64,000 bases of DNA from Bacillota bacterium (GCA_023511625.1 JAIMBD010000004.1:1-64000); one strand, 5' to 3'; counted from the stretch's first letter, positions 1-7,992 are shown. A program made the numbers and translations. The notes: generated by a model from the letters alone, not told the origin.

Positions 1-87
1 GATGGATTTCGCAATCGGGACCGGTATCGGCGCAAGATGTTCCTGGGCTTCCTGCCACCGACCGCGATCCCACAGTTGTTGACCTAG
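1..87 (+). CDS. C-terminal end of a probable transposase (cut by window edge)
   Basis: Frame 1 is open from the first base to a TAG at 85-87, giving 28 residues. The stretch begins D-G-F-R-N-R-D-R-Y-R-R-K-M. A Gly-Phe-Arg-Asn followed by a basic Tyr-Arg-Arg segment resembles the extreme C-terminus of ISL3-type (IS204/IS1001/IS1165) DDE transposases. The rest of the gene lies outside the window. The assignment rests on a short motif and is tentative; the decayed sequence that follows is consistent with an insertion-sequence edge. Confidence 0.35.
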   Translation, partial: DGFRNRDRYRRKMFLGFLPPTAIPQLLT

Positions 88-1599
88 AGCCGCGCCTCAA
101 ACCAGGTGGGGCGTGTCAAGGTTGCGTAGGGAAACTCCTCGGATGGACGATCCTGGGATCTGCTGGCGGTTAATCCGGCCAGTTCGCGGAGCACCCAGCG
201 CACGCACGGACGGTCGGGGCGCCCCTACACTGGCCGGCAGAGGGGCCAACCGATGCCCCCGGCGTCGGCCGAACCCGCGCACAGGCTCCGCTGCGGCCGC
301 CAGCAGCCGGACCAGGGGGGCGCTGCCCGCCTCACTCCACTGCGCCCCATGCCGTATCCCCCGGTGGGCCACCCGGTGACAGACCTCCCCTTCAACCGCC
401 CCCGGATGGCGCCTTGGGACGCCATTCGGGGGCGAACCTTGCCTTCCATCGGCCAAAGCAAGGGGGCACCAGGCGTCGTGAGGCCGGCCCAGGGTCGCCC
501 CGGGGAGCGCCCCAACGTCCGGAGCACCCCGCGGGGCGCCGACCCAAAAAGCGAAGAGAGCTCCCACCACCCCACTCACCGCCAAGGCCACTGCGACCCG
601 GCCTCCTGCGTTCTTTACGGCGTTGAAGCACCGAATAGGCGGATGGTCCTTGAAGGCCAGCGCTGCGGATACCGTGCGCGTCTTCGCCGACTGTCCCCCC
701 GGCGCTCAAGATTGCAAGCCCCTGCCGCTTGGGTCGCACCTCAAACGCCGGGTCCGTGCGCGAAAGGCCGGAGACCAGGCTCCGCGTCGCCGTGTCAGCA
801 ATCGCTTGCTGGACGCGTTGCAGCAAGACCCATCCGATACCAGAGCGCTGGTAGGGATGAGCCCGGCCAGGTCCGATCAGTCGCCGCAATAGCACCAATC
901 CGGCAGCGCGCGATCCCCCCGATCAAGGGGTCGTCATCCCCGGCAGTCACCTCAAAACGGCCTGTTCAACCATTGGAGCGATGCGGGCCAAGTTGTCATA
1001 GGGTCGATGGATCCCTCCATCGCGAAAGAGTGTGGCCGCGGCCTTAGGATCGACCGGAACATTGACTGGGACGTGAGAACAGAGTGGCCAAATCGCCCTC
1101 CCCGGTTTCGGATACGGATGCTCGTATCGATTCTCCCGCGAGATCGACCTCGGGATCTGGCTCGAGCAGACGGCCACTTTCTTTCCAGAACGCGGAAGGG
1201 GCTTTTAACCCCGTCCCAAGCCGCCCGGTCAGTTACTGCGCCCGACGTGCCTCCACTCGTTGCACCACCGCGTGCCAACGATTCATAGTCAGACAGTCTT
1301 GAATCCGTTCCGGAAGATCCGAGCTCCCTATGGCGATTGGGGACCCCGGCGGGCAATCGTTCCGACAGCTCCAAGATAGCGCCGCGTCCCGGGAAAAATG
1401 CCGGCGTCCTTCGTCCGGGACCGTTCGACGATGCGCATCGTCTTGCCTCGTTTTGCAAAAGATCGCGTCATCCCGGGGGATTCCGGCCGCTCGCAGCAAT
1501 CAAGCCCCCAGAGAGTTCGCGGCAATCTCGACGATTCTCCGCGGAAAGGCTTTCCCTTTGGACGATTGGGCGATCCCTGACCTCGAGGAAGTTTTCGCG
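88..1599. other. Gene-poor, apparently decayed segment
   Basis: About 1.5 kb in which no reading frame looks like a complete protein on either strand. On the minus strand a GTG at 591 follows an AGGAGG and opens with a short hydrophobic run, but the rest of that 164-residue frame is low-complexity Arg/Pro/Gly typical of non-coding GC-rich DNA. A possible acetyltransferase remnant is listed separately. I see no RNA gene, terminator or repeat array here. With the transposase tail at the left edge, this reads as decaying accessory DNA. Confidence 0.4.
392..960 (-). pseudogene. Possible decayed GNAT acetyltransferase
   Basis: On the minus strand one frame near 900-960 encodes a strand-like E-V-T-A-G-D-D-D segment. 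A second frame from 898 continues with P-Y-Q-R-S-G-I-G followed by L-L-Q-R-V-Q-Q-A. The latter resembles the acetyl-CoA-binding motif A of GNAT acetyltransferases (Q/R-x-x-G-x-G/A followed by a helix). The two pieces lie in different frames, so any gene would be frameshifted, and the later part of the frame is low complexity. This is a weak resemblance only. Confidence 0.25.
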
Positions 1600-2106
1600 T
1601 TAAAACAGGGCGTGGAGTCCGACCCCGCTGCGCTGCCACCAGAGGACTGCTCCCGACCAGGCCGGCCATCCCACGGCGGCGGCCACCGTCAACGCGGCCA
1701 ATCCCAAAGCGAGCCACGCCGCCCACGCCCCGGACCTCTGGGGCACCGGCCCATCTTGGCCTTCCGCCCTAGGCGCCGGGTCGCGTCGTCTCAAGATCCG
1801 CCACACGACCAACGCCCCGAGGCCAAACCCTCCGGCGGCGGCTCCCCAGTTCACGCGCACCACCGTCAGGGGACGCTGGGCCTTGACGGCCGCGATCTCC
1901 TGGTTGAGTTGGTGCACTGCCGGGACGACCGCCGCAAGCCCTGCGAGCCATCCGATAAAGAACGCCACTCCCATGAGCCCAACCACCGCAAGGCCTGCCA
2001 AGGCCCACCACGGCCACCACCAGGAAGGCAATGACCCCAGCACGTCTTGCCAACGACGCACCGTCCGACGTTCGGGAGACGAGAAATCCGGCTGCACCCT
2101 CCCCAC
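1600..2106 (-). CDS. Hypothetical membrane protein
   Basis: A 168-residue protein with a short charged N-terminus, then a Trp-rich hydrophobic helix pair (about residues 28-60), a polar linker with a possible short coiled segment, a third hydrophobic helix near 90-102, an Arg-rich loop and a fourth hydrophobic stretch near 125-150. It is likely an integral membrane protein with three or four helices. The GTG start follows an AG-rich stretch, and a second GTG four codons in is also possible. It lies 87 bp downstream of the 52-residue single-helix gene and is probably co-transcribed with it. No family is recognised. Confidence 0.6.
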   Translation of the reverse strand: MGRVQPDFSSPERRTVRRWQDVLGSLPSWWWPWWALAGLAVVGLMGVAFFIGWLAGLAAVVPAVHQLNQEIAAVKAQRPLTVVRVNWGAAAGGFGLGALVVWRILRRRDPAPRAEGQDGPVPQRSGAWAAWLALGLAALTVAAAVGWPAWSGAVLWWQRSGVGLHALF

Positions 2107-2193
2107 CTCTAGGGAATTCCGCGTCGCTCGCTGCCCGGCTCCTCGGGTGCCGAAAGGCTTCGGAAGTCGGGTCCTGAAGAAGCCATGGGGGGG

Positions 2194-2352
2194 CTAATCG
2201 CGCGCCGTGGTATTCGAAGCGGCGTCACGGCCGTCAGCCGGGTCGATCTGCCGCACCTTGCGCTCCATCGCCCACCCCTTGGGGATGATGGCCAAAAACG
2301 CCACCAGCCCGATTGCCCCGAGGCCCCCAATGACCCATAGAAACGCGCTCAC
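2194..2352 (-). CDS. Small single-pass membrane protein (52 aa)
   Basis: GTG start preceded by GGAAGGAGG with 6-nt spacing, a near-ideal ribosome-binding site. The 52-residue product begins V-S-A-F-L-W-V-I-G-G and has one hydrophobic helix (about residues 3-24) ending in I-I-P-K-G-W, then a charged cytoplasmic tail. It sits between yigZ and a larger membrane protein, and an extended -10 promoter starts just upstream. The strong RBS, GC-rich third codon positions and the clean helix-plus-tail layout support a real gene. Its function is unknown; it could be a small transporter-accessory or regulatory peptide. Confidence 0.7.
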   Translation of the reverse strand: MSAFLWVIGGLGAIGLVAFLAIIPKGWAMERKVRQIDPADGRDAASNTTARD

Positions 2353-2387
2353 GGCCCGCCTCCTTCCGCAATTTGCGGGCTTTCTCG

Positions 2388-2396
2388 ATTATAACA
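2388..2396 (-). promoter_or_regulatory. Extended -10 promoter for the small membrane protein genes
   Basis: The minus strand reads TGTTATAAT, a perfect extended -10 (TGnTATAAT), about 36 bp before the GTG at 2352. No good -35 hexamer is visible, as expected for extended -10 promoters. It overlaps the stop codon of yigZ, so the downstream pair can be transcribed on its own. Confidence 0.6.
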
Positions 2397-3009
2397 CAGG
2401 GCTGACCGGCATTCGGCGCCATCCGACCTCGGACACCGACCGCACGTCGGCCCCAATCGCCTCCAAGTGCCTTTGCAACGACTGCCAAGCCGCCTCCGGC
2501 ACCACCATCTCCGCGTGGACCGCCTGGGTAAACGCAGGGGTGTACGCGATTCCGGCCTGGTCCAGACAGTGGCGCAACCGCCCCCACTCGCCGTAGGCCA
2601 CCTCAGCGGCGACCGTTCGCGCCAGCACCACGGGCGCCCGCGCAGCCGCGCCGAGCGCCCCCTCCGCCGCCGCGCGATACGCGTCTTTGAGCCCCTCCAC
2701 TCCCAGCCGCACTCCGCCAAAATAGCGGACCACCACCACCAGCGTAAAACAGAGGTCGGCTCGGCGCAGCGCGTTCAAGATAGGCAGGCCAGCCGTTCCC
2801 CGAGGTTCCCCGTCGTCAGAGGCCCGCAGATCTGAAGCCGGCTCAAGCCTCCACGCATAGGGGTAGTGATCGGCTCCCGGCCACCGCCGGCGCGCGGCGG
2901 AAAGTGCCTCCTCCACGGCAGCGCCGTCCCCCACGCCCCTCGCCCAGGCGATAAACCGCGAACGGCGGATGACGGCCGAAAACACGGATTCTTGGGCCAA
3001 CGACTCCAT
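2389..3009 (-). CDS. yigZ: YigZ/IMPACT family protein
   Basis: A 206-residue protein of the UPF0029/IMPACT family. The N-terminal domain carries the family signature: H-Y-P-Y-A-W, then a D-D-G-E-P-R-G-T-A-G-L-P-I-L segment and V-V-V-R-Y-F-G-G-V-R-L-G (about residues 65-125). The C-terminal half matches the ferredoxin-like DUF1949 domain. Bacterial YigZ proteins bind nucleic acid or ribosomes, but their exact role is unsettled. I chose the ATG at 3009 (M-E-S-L-A) because a GGAGGGG lies upstream and because the longer frame adds non-conserved Gly/Arg residues. The gene diverges from tRNA-Ala. Confidence 0.85.
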   Translation of the reverse strand: MESLAQESVFSAVIRRSRFIAWARGVGDGAAVEEALSAARRRWPGADHYPYAWRLEPASDLRASDDGEPRGTAGLPILNALRRADLCFTLVVVVRYFGGVRLGVEGLKDAYRAAAEGALGAAARAPVVLARTVAAEVAYGEWGRLRHCLDQAGIAYTPAFTQAVHAEMVVPEAAWQSLQRHLEAIGADVRSVSEVGWRRMPVSPVL

Positions 3010-3070
3010 CACGCCACCCCTCCGTCTGCCCGGCACCGCGCACGGCCCCGCGTGGTTCTGCGGGCTGCCC

Positions 3071-3099
3071 TTGACGCCGAGCGCTCCCAAAGATACAAT
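3071..3099 (+). promoter_or_regulatory. Sigma-A promoter of tRNA-Ala
   Basis: TTGACG at 3071-3076, a 17-bp spacer and TACAAT at 3094-3099, one mismatch per hexamer from consensus. Initiation would fall near 3106, about 10 bp before the mature tRNA 5' end. Confidence 0.85.
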
Positions 3100-3115
3100 A
3101 AACCACGTCCGGCTT

Positions 3116-3191
3116 GGGGATGTAGCTCAGTTGGGAGAGCGCGTGAATGGCATTCACGAGGTCAGGGGTTCGATTCCCCTCATCTCCACCA
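3116..3191 (+). tRNA. tRNA-Ala (GGC)
   Basis: A 76-nt cloverleaf. The acceptor GGGGATG pairs with CATCTCC (one G-T pair), the D arm contains the usual GCTCAG...GAGAGC, and the TPsiC loop is GTTCGAT. The anticodon arm is CGTGA-ATGGCAT-TCACG, so the anticodon is GGC (Ala, GCC/GCU codons). The discriminator is A and CCA is encoded at 3189-3191. A consensus promoter precedes it and a terminator follows directly, so it is a single-gene transcript. Confidence 0.95.
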
Positions 3192-3201
3192 GCAATTTTG
3201 G

Positions 3202-3230
3202 GTCCCGCAGGGCGTTGCGGGACTTCTTTA
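3202..3230 (+). terminator. Rho-independent terminator of tRNA-Ala
   Basis: GTCCCGC (3202-3208) pairs with GCGGGAC (3217-3223) across an 8-nt loop, followed by TTCTTTA. It starts 10 nt after the encoded CCA. Confidence 0.85.
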
Positions 3231-3421
3231 ATTCCCGCAAAAAATCGGACCGTTGGCCAACATCCCCCCAAATTCCCGGACCGGCCCACCTCGGCTCGCC
3301 AATTGGAGCGGGGAACGACGGCGATAACGAGGGGATGGGAGGACCTGTCGACCGGCCGCAAAAGGGACGGCAGCTCCTCAATGGGTGCCTCCGACTGCAT
3401 GATTCCATTTCCGCATGTTAT

Positions 3422-3450
3422 TTGATAAATAAATTCCATATATGTATCAT
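3422..3450 (+). promoter_or_regulatory. Promoter of the glutaredoxin-like gene
   Basis: TTGATA (3422-3427), 17-bp spacer, TATCAT (3445-3450), in an unusually AT-rich patch of an otherwise GC-rich intergenic region. The predicted start, near 3457, leaves a leader of about 35 nt before the ATG at 3492. Confidence 0.75.
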
Positions 3451-3491
3451 GGAGGAGCCAACGGGAACCTGTCGGAAAGGATGGTGCAGCC

Positions 3492-3737
3492 ATGAAGCCG
3501 ATCGTCGTCTACACCCAAGTCGGATGCGGCCCCTGCCAGGCCGAAAAGGCGTGGCTTGCGCAGCAGGGGATCCCCTTCGAGGAGCGCGACATCCACCAAA
3601 ATCCCGAGTGGATCCAGGAGTTGGTACGGCTGGGGTCGACCGGAACTCCGACCACCGTCATCGGTGAGGGTGCCGACCGCACGGTGATCCTCGGTTTCCA
3701 TCCGCAGCGGCTGGCCCAGGCCTTAGAGCTGCTGTAG
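3492..3737 (+). CDS. Glutaredoxin/NrdH-like thioredoxin-fold protein
   Basis: An 81-residue thioredoxin-fold protein. After a first beta strand comes the redox motif C-G-P-C (residues 12-15), then a helix, and the cis-Pro signature G-T-P-T-T-V near residue 53 with a following G-F that fits the NrdH/glutaredoxin-3 group. It is expected to act as a cytoplasmic dithiol oxidoreductase, reduced by thioredoxin reductase or glutathione-like thiols. A clear promoter is upstream. It converges on the SelW-like selenoprotein gene with a shared terminator region, placing two small redox proteins side by side. Confidence 0.85.
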   Translation: MKPIVVYTQVGCGPCQAEKAWLAQQGIPFEERDIHQNPEWIQELVRLGSTGTPTTVIGEGADRTVILGFHPQRLAQALELL

Positions 3738-3749
3738 CCGCCGGGCACG

Positions 3750-3800
3750 CAAAAACCGAAGGCGGGCCCAAGCCCGGTCGGCCTTGTGGCCCGCCTCGGC
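3750..3800 (-). terminator. Terminator between glutaredoxin and selW-like genes
   Basis: On the minus strand GGCGGGCC (3795-3788) pairs with the GGCCCGCC near 3768-3761, extended by partly matching CGAG/TTCG ends, and is followed by GTTTTTGCG at 3756-3750. It lies just past the selW stop. The stem can also form on the plus strand but lacks a T-run there. Confidence 0.65.
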
Positions 3801-3804
3801 GCAA

Positions 3805-4047
3805 TCAGACGCGGGCCTTAAGTCGATCCACCACTTCTCCAGGGTTGGGAAAACGGCCCGTCTCGGCCTTTGAGAAGATCGGTTGGCCGTCGAGCCGAAC
3901 TTGGAACACCCCTCCGCTCGAAGGGATGAGCACCGCTTTGTCCACTTGGTTCTTGAAAGCCGCCAGGACTTCCCCCACCACCCGGGTGGCGTGGTCCAGG
4001 TAGCCTCAGCTGGTGCAGTACTCAATCTCCACCAAAGGCTTGGCCAT
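3805..4047 (-). CDS. SelT/SelW/SelH (Rdx) family selenoprotein, UGA-encoded Sec at residue 14
   Basis: Reading through one in-frame TGA (4008-4006) gives an 80-residue protein that matches the Rdx family from end to end. It starts M-A-K-P-L-V-E-I-E-Y-C-T-S-U-G-Y, so the redox motif is C11-x-x-U14 with Sec exactly where the family has Cys or Sec. It then has V-L-I-P-S-S-G-G-V-F-Q-V, D-G-Q-P-I-F-S-K and the family hallmark G-R-F-P near the C-terminus. There is no other stop or frameshift. Rdx proteins are thioredoxin-like selenoproteins thought to act in thiol redox reactions. An AAAGGAG lies 12 nt upstream of the ATG. A hairpin suited to a bacterial SECIS follows the UGA. Insertion requires selA, selB, selC and selD elsewhere in the genome. 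Confidence 0.88.
3966..4008 (-). promoter_or_regulatory. Candidate bacterial SECIS element
   Basis: Immediately after the in-frame UGA (4008-4006) the RNA can fold with GGAC (3997-3994) on GUCC (3969-3966) and an upper stem GCCAC (3990-3986) on GUGGU (3981-3977). The apical loop CCGG begins about 20 nt after the UGA. The position and the G-containing loop fit known bSECIS layout, where SelB binds. The fold was drawn by hand and the coding constraint overlaps it, so the exact pairing is an inference. Confidence 0.6.
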
Positions 4048-4165
4048 GGGTGGGTTCCACTCCTTTCCCCTCAATCCTGAGTTCACCGGTTCGCAAACTA
4101 GGTTATCGCATGGTCCCCCGCAGTGCAACCGTCGCGGGATCTGGGACCGGCGAGGCGCCCTGGGG

Positions 4166-4171
4166 TATACT
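4166..4171 (+). promoter_or_regulatory. Candidate -10 for the YgjP-like gene
   Basis: TATACT 28 bp before the ATG at 4199. No convincing -35 hexamer lies at the usual distance, so this is tentative. Confidence 0.35.
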
Positions 4172-4198
4172 GGAGTCATCGGGAAGAGGAGAGGGTTG

Positions 4199-4894
4199 AT
4201 GCCGACCGTCCAGTTGCCGGATGGATCCTGGATTCCCTACACGGTGGAGGTGCGGCCGCGCCGCAAATCGTTCGCCATGGTCGTCAACGCCCAAGGGCAG
4301 GTGGCGATATTGGTCCCGCCGGGAGGGGTAGATCCCGCACTCCTCGAAGGCTGGATTCGGCACAAGGCCTCCTGGCTTCTCGACCGCCTGGCTCAATCTC
4401 GCGCGTCTCGGCGCCGGTTTGAGACCGGCGAAGAGTTTTTTCACCTCGGGGTCCCGAAGCCGCTGACGGTGACCATCGCCCCCGAGTGTTCGCCCGGGGT
4501 GTGCACGACAGACGAAGGGCTCGCCGTCGTCGTTCCCCACCCCGATGCGGTACGCGAAGCCCTGGTGCAGTTCTACCAAGCGGAGGCCAAGCGTTGGATC
4601 CCGGAACGGGTGGCCGCCTTCAGCCCTAGCCTGGCCATGGCCGCGCCGCCGGTGCGCCTTCGCGATTATCGCAGCCGGTGGGGCGCCTGCCGATCCGGAC
4701 ATTGGGTGGCCTTTCACTGGCGCCTGATGCAGGCGCCGCCGGCAGTCGTGGATTACGTCGTAGTTCACGAACTTTGCCATTGGCGGTATCCGCATCACCG
4801 GCCGACGTTTTGGCGCGCCGTCGGCCGCCTCGTCCCTGATTACGCGCACCACCACCAGTGGCTGCGAAAGCATGCGGGGGACCTTTTCTGGTAA
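4199..4894 (+). CDS. YgjP-like metallopeptidase (DUF45)
   Basis: A 231-residue protein of the YgjP/DUF45 family. The N-terminal half contains the family arrangement R-P-R-R-K-S-F-A near residue 20 and a basic W-I-R-H-K segment. The second half has L-R-D-Y-R-S-R-W-G-A-C near residue 155 and the zincin motif V-V-H-E-L-C-H-W-R (about 185-193) with a downstream H-x-x-x-F-W. H-E-x-x-H is the zinc-binding, catalytic signature of gluzincins such as YgjP and Spartan. The natural substrate of this family is not established. I chose the ATG at 4199 for the AGAGGAGAGGG upstream; the longer open frame reaches back over selW. It converges on dnaE2. Confidence 0.85.
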   Translation: MPTVQLPDGSWIPYTVEVRPRRKSFAMVVNAQGQVAILVPPGGVDPALLEGWIRHKASWLLDRLAQSRASRRRFETGEEFFHLGVPKPLTVTIAPECSPGVCTTDEGLAVVVPHPDAVREALVQFYQAEAKRWIPERVAAFSPSLAMAAPPVRLRDYRSRWGACRSGHWVAFHWRLMQAPPAVVDYVVVHELCHWRYPHHRPTFWRAVGRLVPDYAHHHQWLRKHAGDLFW

Positions 4895-4928
4895 ATCCAT
4901 GCCCCAAGGAGGCCGTTTGAGAGCAGGG

Positions 4929-7900
4929 TCATTCCAGCATCCGAGGCGGCCGCCAGGGACGTAGCGCGTCGATCGCCAAGCCCTGCGGCCGGACGTGTCC
5001 GATCACTGTCACCCACGGCCATCGAGGCCCGAACAACCACTGGCCAAATCGCTGGTACCCCTGGGGTCCCAACCACGCCTCCAGCACGCCGGTCTCGTCG
5101 TACAGCGACAGGAAGACGACGAGCCGCCCGCTGCGCGTAGGTGGACGGTGCGGCCGATACACCGTCGCCACCATCCGCACCGGCTGCCCGAGCGGGCGTC
5201 GGCGCACCGCGGCCACGCTCAGAAACCCTTGGCGCTCGAGTTCCCGGCGCCAGGGTGCCAAAAACTGGGCGCGTTGGCCAAAGCCAAGATACCGGTAATC
5301 CCACCACACCCGTCGCTCCCACGGCCATGGCTCGATGCCGCGAGGGGGAAGCAGCCCCAGCCGGTCCCTCGCCCACAAGCTGGCCAGAAGCCCCGTGCGG
5401 TCTTGGGTGATGCCGTCAAAGGCGCCGATTCGAATCAGGGTCGCCACTTGGTCTTCGTCCAGCCCGGCCCGCTCCAGCACCTCCACCGGGTGTCGGTATC
5501 CCTCGGCCGGCCGATTTTGCACCACGGCCGCCGCGCCTGCACTCCCCAATCCGGGGACCATGCCCAATCCCAGCCGCAACCGCCCCGGTGCCGGCTGGGT
5601 CACCGCCACGGCACTGCGATTGATGTCAATGGGCTCGACCACCACCCCCCGCCGCCGGGCCTCCACCAGCAAGATGTCGACGGGATAGTAGCCCATGGGT
5701 TGGGCGTTGAGGAGCCCGAGAAAGTATTCAGCGGGGTAGTGCTCCAAGAGGTAGGCCGTGCGGTAAGCCGTTTCGGCAAAGGCCGCCGCATGCGCCTCGT
5801 TGAACCCGTAGCTGGCATATCCCGCCAGTTGTTGGAACACCGTTTCGGCCACTGCCGGCTCGACTCCCCGCGCGATGGCCTTGGCCTTGAATTGCTCGCC
5901 GATGCGCGCCATCTCGGCGTGGGAGCGGCCGTGGGTCATCACCCGCCGCAAGGCATCGGCTTCGCCAGGCGTAAACCCGGCCAGCGTGCTGGCGATGGCG
6001 ATGACCTGCTCCTGAAACAGCACCACTCCGTAGGTCTTGGCCAAGATCGGCTCGAGGTCGGGATGGGGGTACCGAACCGGTTCGCGGCCGCGGCGGCGGT
6101 TCACGAAAGGGTCGACCATGTTGCCCTTAATCGGCCCAGGGCGAATCAAGGCCAAGCTGGCCACCAGGTCCTCCCAGCACTCAGGCCGCAGGCGCAGGGC
6201 CAGCGCGCGCTGGGCCGGACTCTCCAGCTGAAAGACGCCGATGCTCTCCCCTTGTTGCAGGCGCCGATAGGTGGCAGGATCTTCGGCGGGAATGGCCTCG
6301 TAGGAAAACTCCGGCGCGCGCCGCCGCACGGCGCCTACTGCGGCTTCGACGGCAGTAAAGGCGCGCAGTGCCAGCAGATCCAATTTGAGTAGGCCTAGCC
6401 GCTCCACATCGCGCTTGTCGAAGGCTAAGACCACCTCGCCCTTGGCCGAACGCTCGCACGGGCCTACCGCGACCACCGGCTCCCCGCTGATCACCACGCC
6501 GCCCAGATGCGTCCCCAGGTGGCGCGGCAGCCCCTCGGCTTGTTCTGCCCAGCGCAAAAGCTCGCGCATGCGTGCGGCCTCGGCGCGGAACCGGCGCAAT
6601 TCCGGAATCGCCTCCCACCGTTCGCGGATCTGCCCAAGCGGCGCCTCCGGCAGCGATTTGGCCAAGCGGTCGAGTTCTTGGGACGGAAAGCCCAGCGCCT
6701 TGCCGATCTCCCGCACTGCTAAACGCCGGCGGTAAGTTTGGTAGGTCGCCACCCGCGCCACCCGGTCCGCCCCGTACCGCCTGCGGACGTACTCCACCAC
6801 CTCATCCCGACGCCTAGCGTCGAAATCGATGTCGATATCCGGCGTCTCGCGCCGCTCGCGGCTCATGAAGCGCTCAAACTGCAAGCCGCGCGCGTACGCG
6901 TCCACTGCCGTGATCCCCAGCGCGTACGCCACCACCGAGTCCGCTGCCGATCCGCGGCCTGCAAACCGGATCCCCTGCCGCCGGGCCCAGCGCGCCACGT
7001 CCCACACCACCAGGAAATAGTCGGCAAACCCGGTGTCGGCGATCACCGCCAGCTCTTGGCGGACACGCCCCATCACTGCCCGCCAACGCGCTCCATAACG
7101 GCGCCGCACGCCCGCTTCCACCAACCGGGTCAGATACCGCTGGGGATCGCCGCCGGCGGGCAGCGGGAAGCGCGGCGAGTGGCGTCGGCGCAGCAGGTTC
7201 GGCGGTTCCAAGCGTTCGGCCAATGCCAGCGCATTGCGCAGCGCCTGCGGCCAAGGCGCCAACACCGCCGCCATCTCCTCCCACCGCTTGAGGTAGTTCT
7301 CGGCGTTGAGCCGCCGTTCGGGATGCACCGCCTCGACCGGTTGCCCCAGGCGGATACAGGCAAAGAGGTCAAAGAGGCCAAAGTCGGCCTTGGTCGGATA
7401 GTGCACGGCGTTGGTGGCCACGAGCGGGATTCGCCGATGGGCTCCTAAGTCCGCCAACAGGCGATGAAACTGCCGATCCCCTGGCAGCTCGCTGGCCGTC
7501 ATCTCTAAGTACAGCCGGCCGGGGGGAAAGACGCGCTGCAGCATGTGCGCGCGCTCTTCCATCAGGCGTGGCCCCCCCTCCCACCACGCCCGTCCCATCA
7601 CTCCGCTGCGGTCACCGGTCAACGCCACCAGCTCGGGGCCCCAACGCTCAAGGTCTTCCCACTCTACGGCCGGAGCTCCTCGCGGGTGATGCAGGTGGGC
7701 CGCCTGCAACACCTCCGAGAGCGCGCGATAGCCGGCATCGCCCGCGGCCAGCAGCACCAGCCGCCCCCACCCGGCCACGGTCACCTCTGCGCCCACCACG
7801 CCTTTGACCCCGTAAGCCGCTGCCGCCTCTAAAAAGGGAACCACGCCGGACACCCGGTGCAGGTCGGTGAGGGCCACCACCTCGATCGCCTGCCGCGCCG

Positions 7901-7982
7901 CCTCTTCCAGCAAGCGCTGCGGCCACGCCGTGCCCTCCAAAAAGGAAAAGGCGGAATGGACGTGCAAATGCACTCCGGCCAT
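4929..7982 (-). CDS. dnaE2: Error-prone DNA polymerase III alpha subunit, DnaE2/ImuC
   Basis: A 1017-residue C-family polymerase. It opens with the PHP domain motif H-L-H-V-H-S-A-F-S-F-L-E-G. The palm carries G-R-G-S-A-A-D-S and P-D-I-D-I-D-F-D, which supply the catalytic aspartates, and V-V-L-F-Q-E-Q-V-I follows further on, then the HhH and OB-fold region. The length is slightly below typical DnaE2 (about 1050) and well below replicative DnaE1. The context settles the assignment: it is the last gene of an operon with imuB-like and DUF6504 genes behind a LexA box. DnaE2 performs translesion synthesis with ImuB, which links it to the beta clamp. The ATG at 7982 follows the upstream small gene by 10 nt. 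Confidence 0.9.
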   Translation of the reverse strand: MAGVHLHVHSAFSFLEGTAWPQRLLEEAARQAIEVVALTDLHRVSGVVPFLEAAAAYGVKGVVGAEVTVAGWGRLVLLAAGDAGYRALSEVLQAAHLHHPRGAPAVEWEDLERWGPELVALTGDRSGVMGRAWWEGGPRLMEERAHMLQRVFPPGRLYLEMTASELPGDRQFHRLLADLGAHRRIPLVATNAVHYPTKADFGLFDLFACIRLGQPVEAVHPERRLNAENYLKRWEEMAAVLAPWPQALRNALALAERLEPPNLLRRRHSPRFPLPAGGDPQRYLTRLVEAGVRRRYGARWRAVMGRVRQELAVIADTGFADYFLVVWDVARWARRQGIRFAGRGSAADSVVAYALGITAVDAYARGLQFERFMSRERRETPDIDIDFDARRRDEVVEYVRRRYGADRVARVATYQTYRRRLAVREIGKALGFPSQELDRLAKSLPEAPLGQIRERWEAIPELRRFRAEAARMRELLRWAEQAEGLPRHLGTHLGGVVISGEPVVAVGPCERSAKGEVVLAFDKRDVERLGLLKLDLLALRAFTAVEAAVGAVRRRAPEFSYEAIPAEDPATYRRLQQGESIGVFQLESPAQRALALRLRPECWEDLVASLALIRPGPIKGNMVDPFVNRRRGREPVRYPHPDLEPILAKTYGVVLFQEQVIAIASTLAGFTPGEADALRRVMTHGRSHAEMARIGEQFKAKAIARGVEPAVAETVFQQLAGYASYGFNEAHAAAFAETAYRTAYLLEHYPAEYFLGLLNAQPMGYYPVDILLVEARRRGVVVEPIDINRSAVAVTQPAPGRLRLGLGMVPGLGSAGAAAVVQNRPAEGYRHPVEVLERAGLDEDQVATLIRIGAFDGITQDRTGLLASLWARDRLGLLPPRGIEPWPWERRVWWDYRYLGFGQRAQFLAPWRRELERQGFLSVAAVRRRPLGQPVRMVATVYRPHRPPTRSGRLVVFLSLYDETGVLEAWLGPQGYQRFGQWLFGPRWPWVTVIGHVRPQGLAIDALRPWRPPRMLE

Positions 7983-7992
7983 CCGTGGCCCC

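Noticed and set aside
3154-3493. Minus-strand ORFs crossing tRNA-Ala
   Set aside because: Same artefact of antisense tRNA; no RBS or family match.
3723-4025. A 100-residue minus-strand ORF over the selW region
   Set aside because: It is in another frame; the Rdx frame with UGA read-through gives a complete family match instead.
4995-6392. A 465-residue plus-strand ORF antisense to dnaE2
   Set aside because: It mirrors codon bias of dnaE2 and has no motif; GC-rich genes commonly leave long antisense frames.
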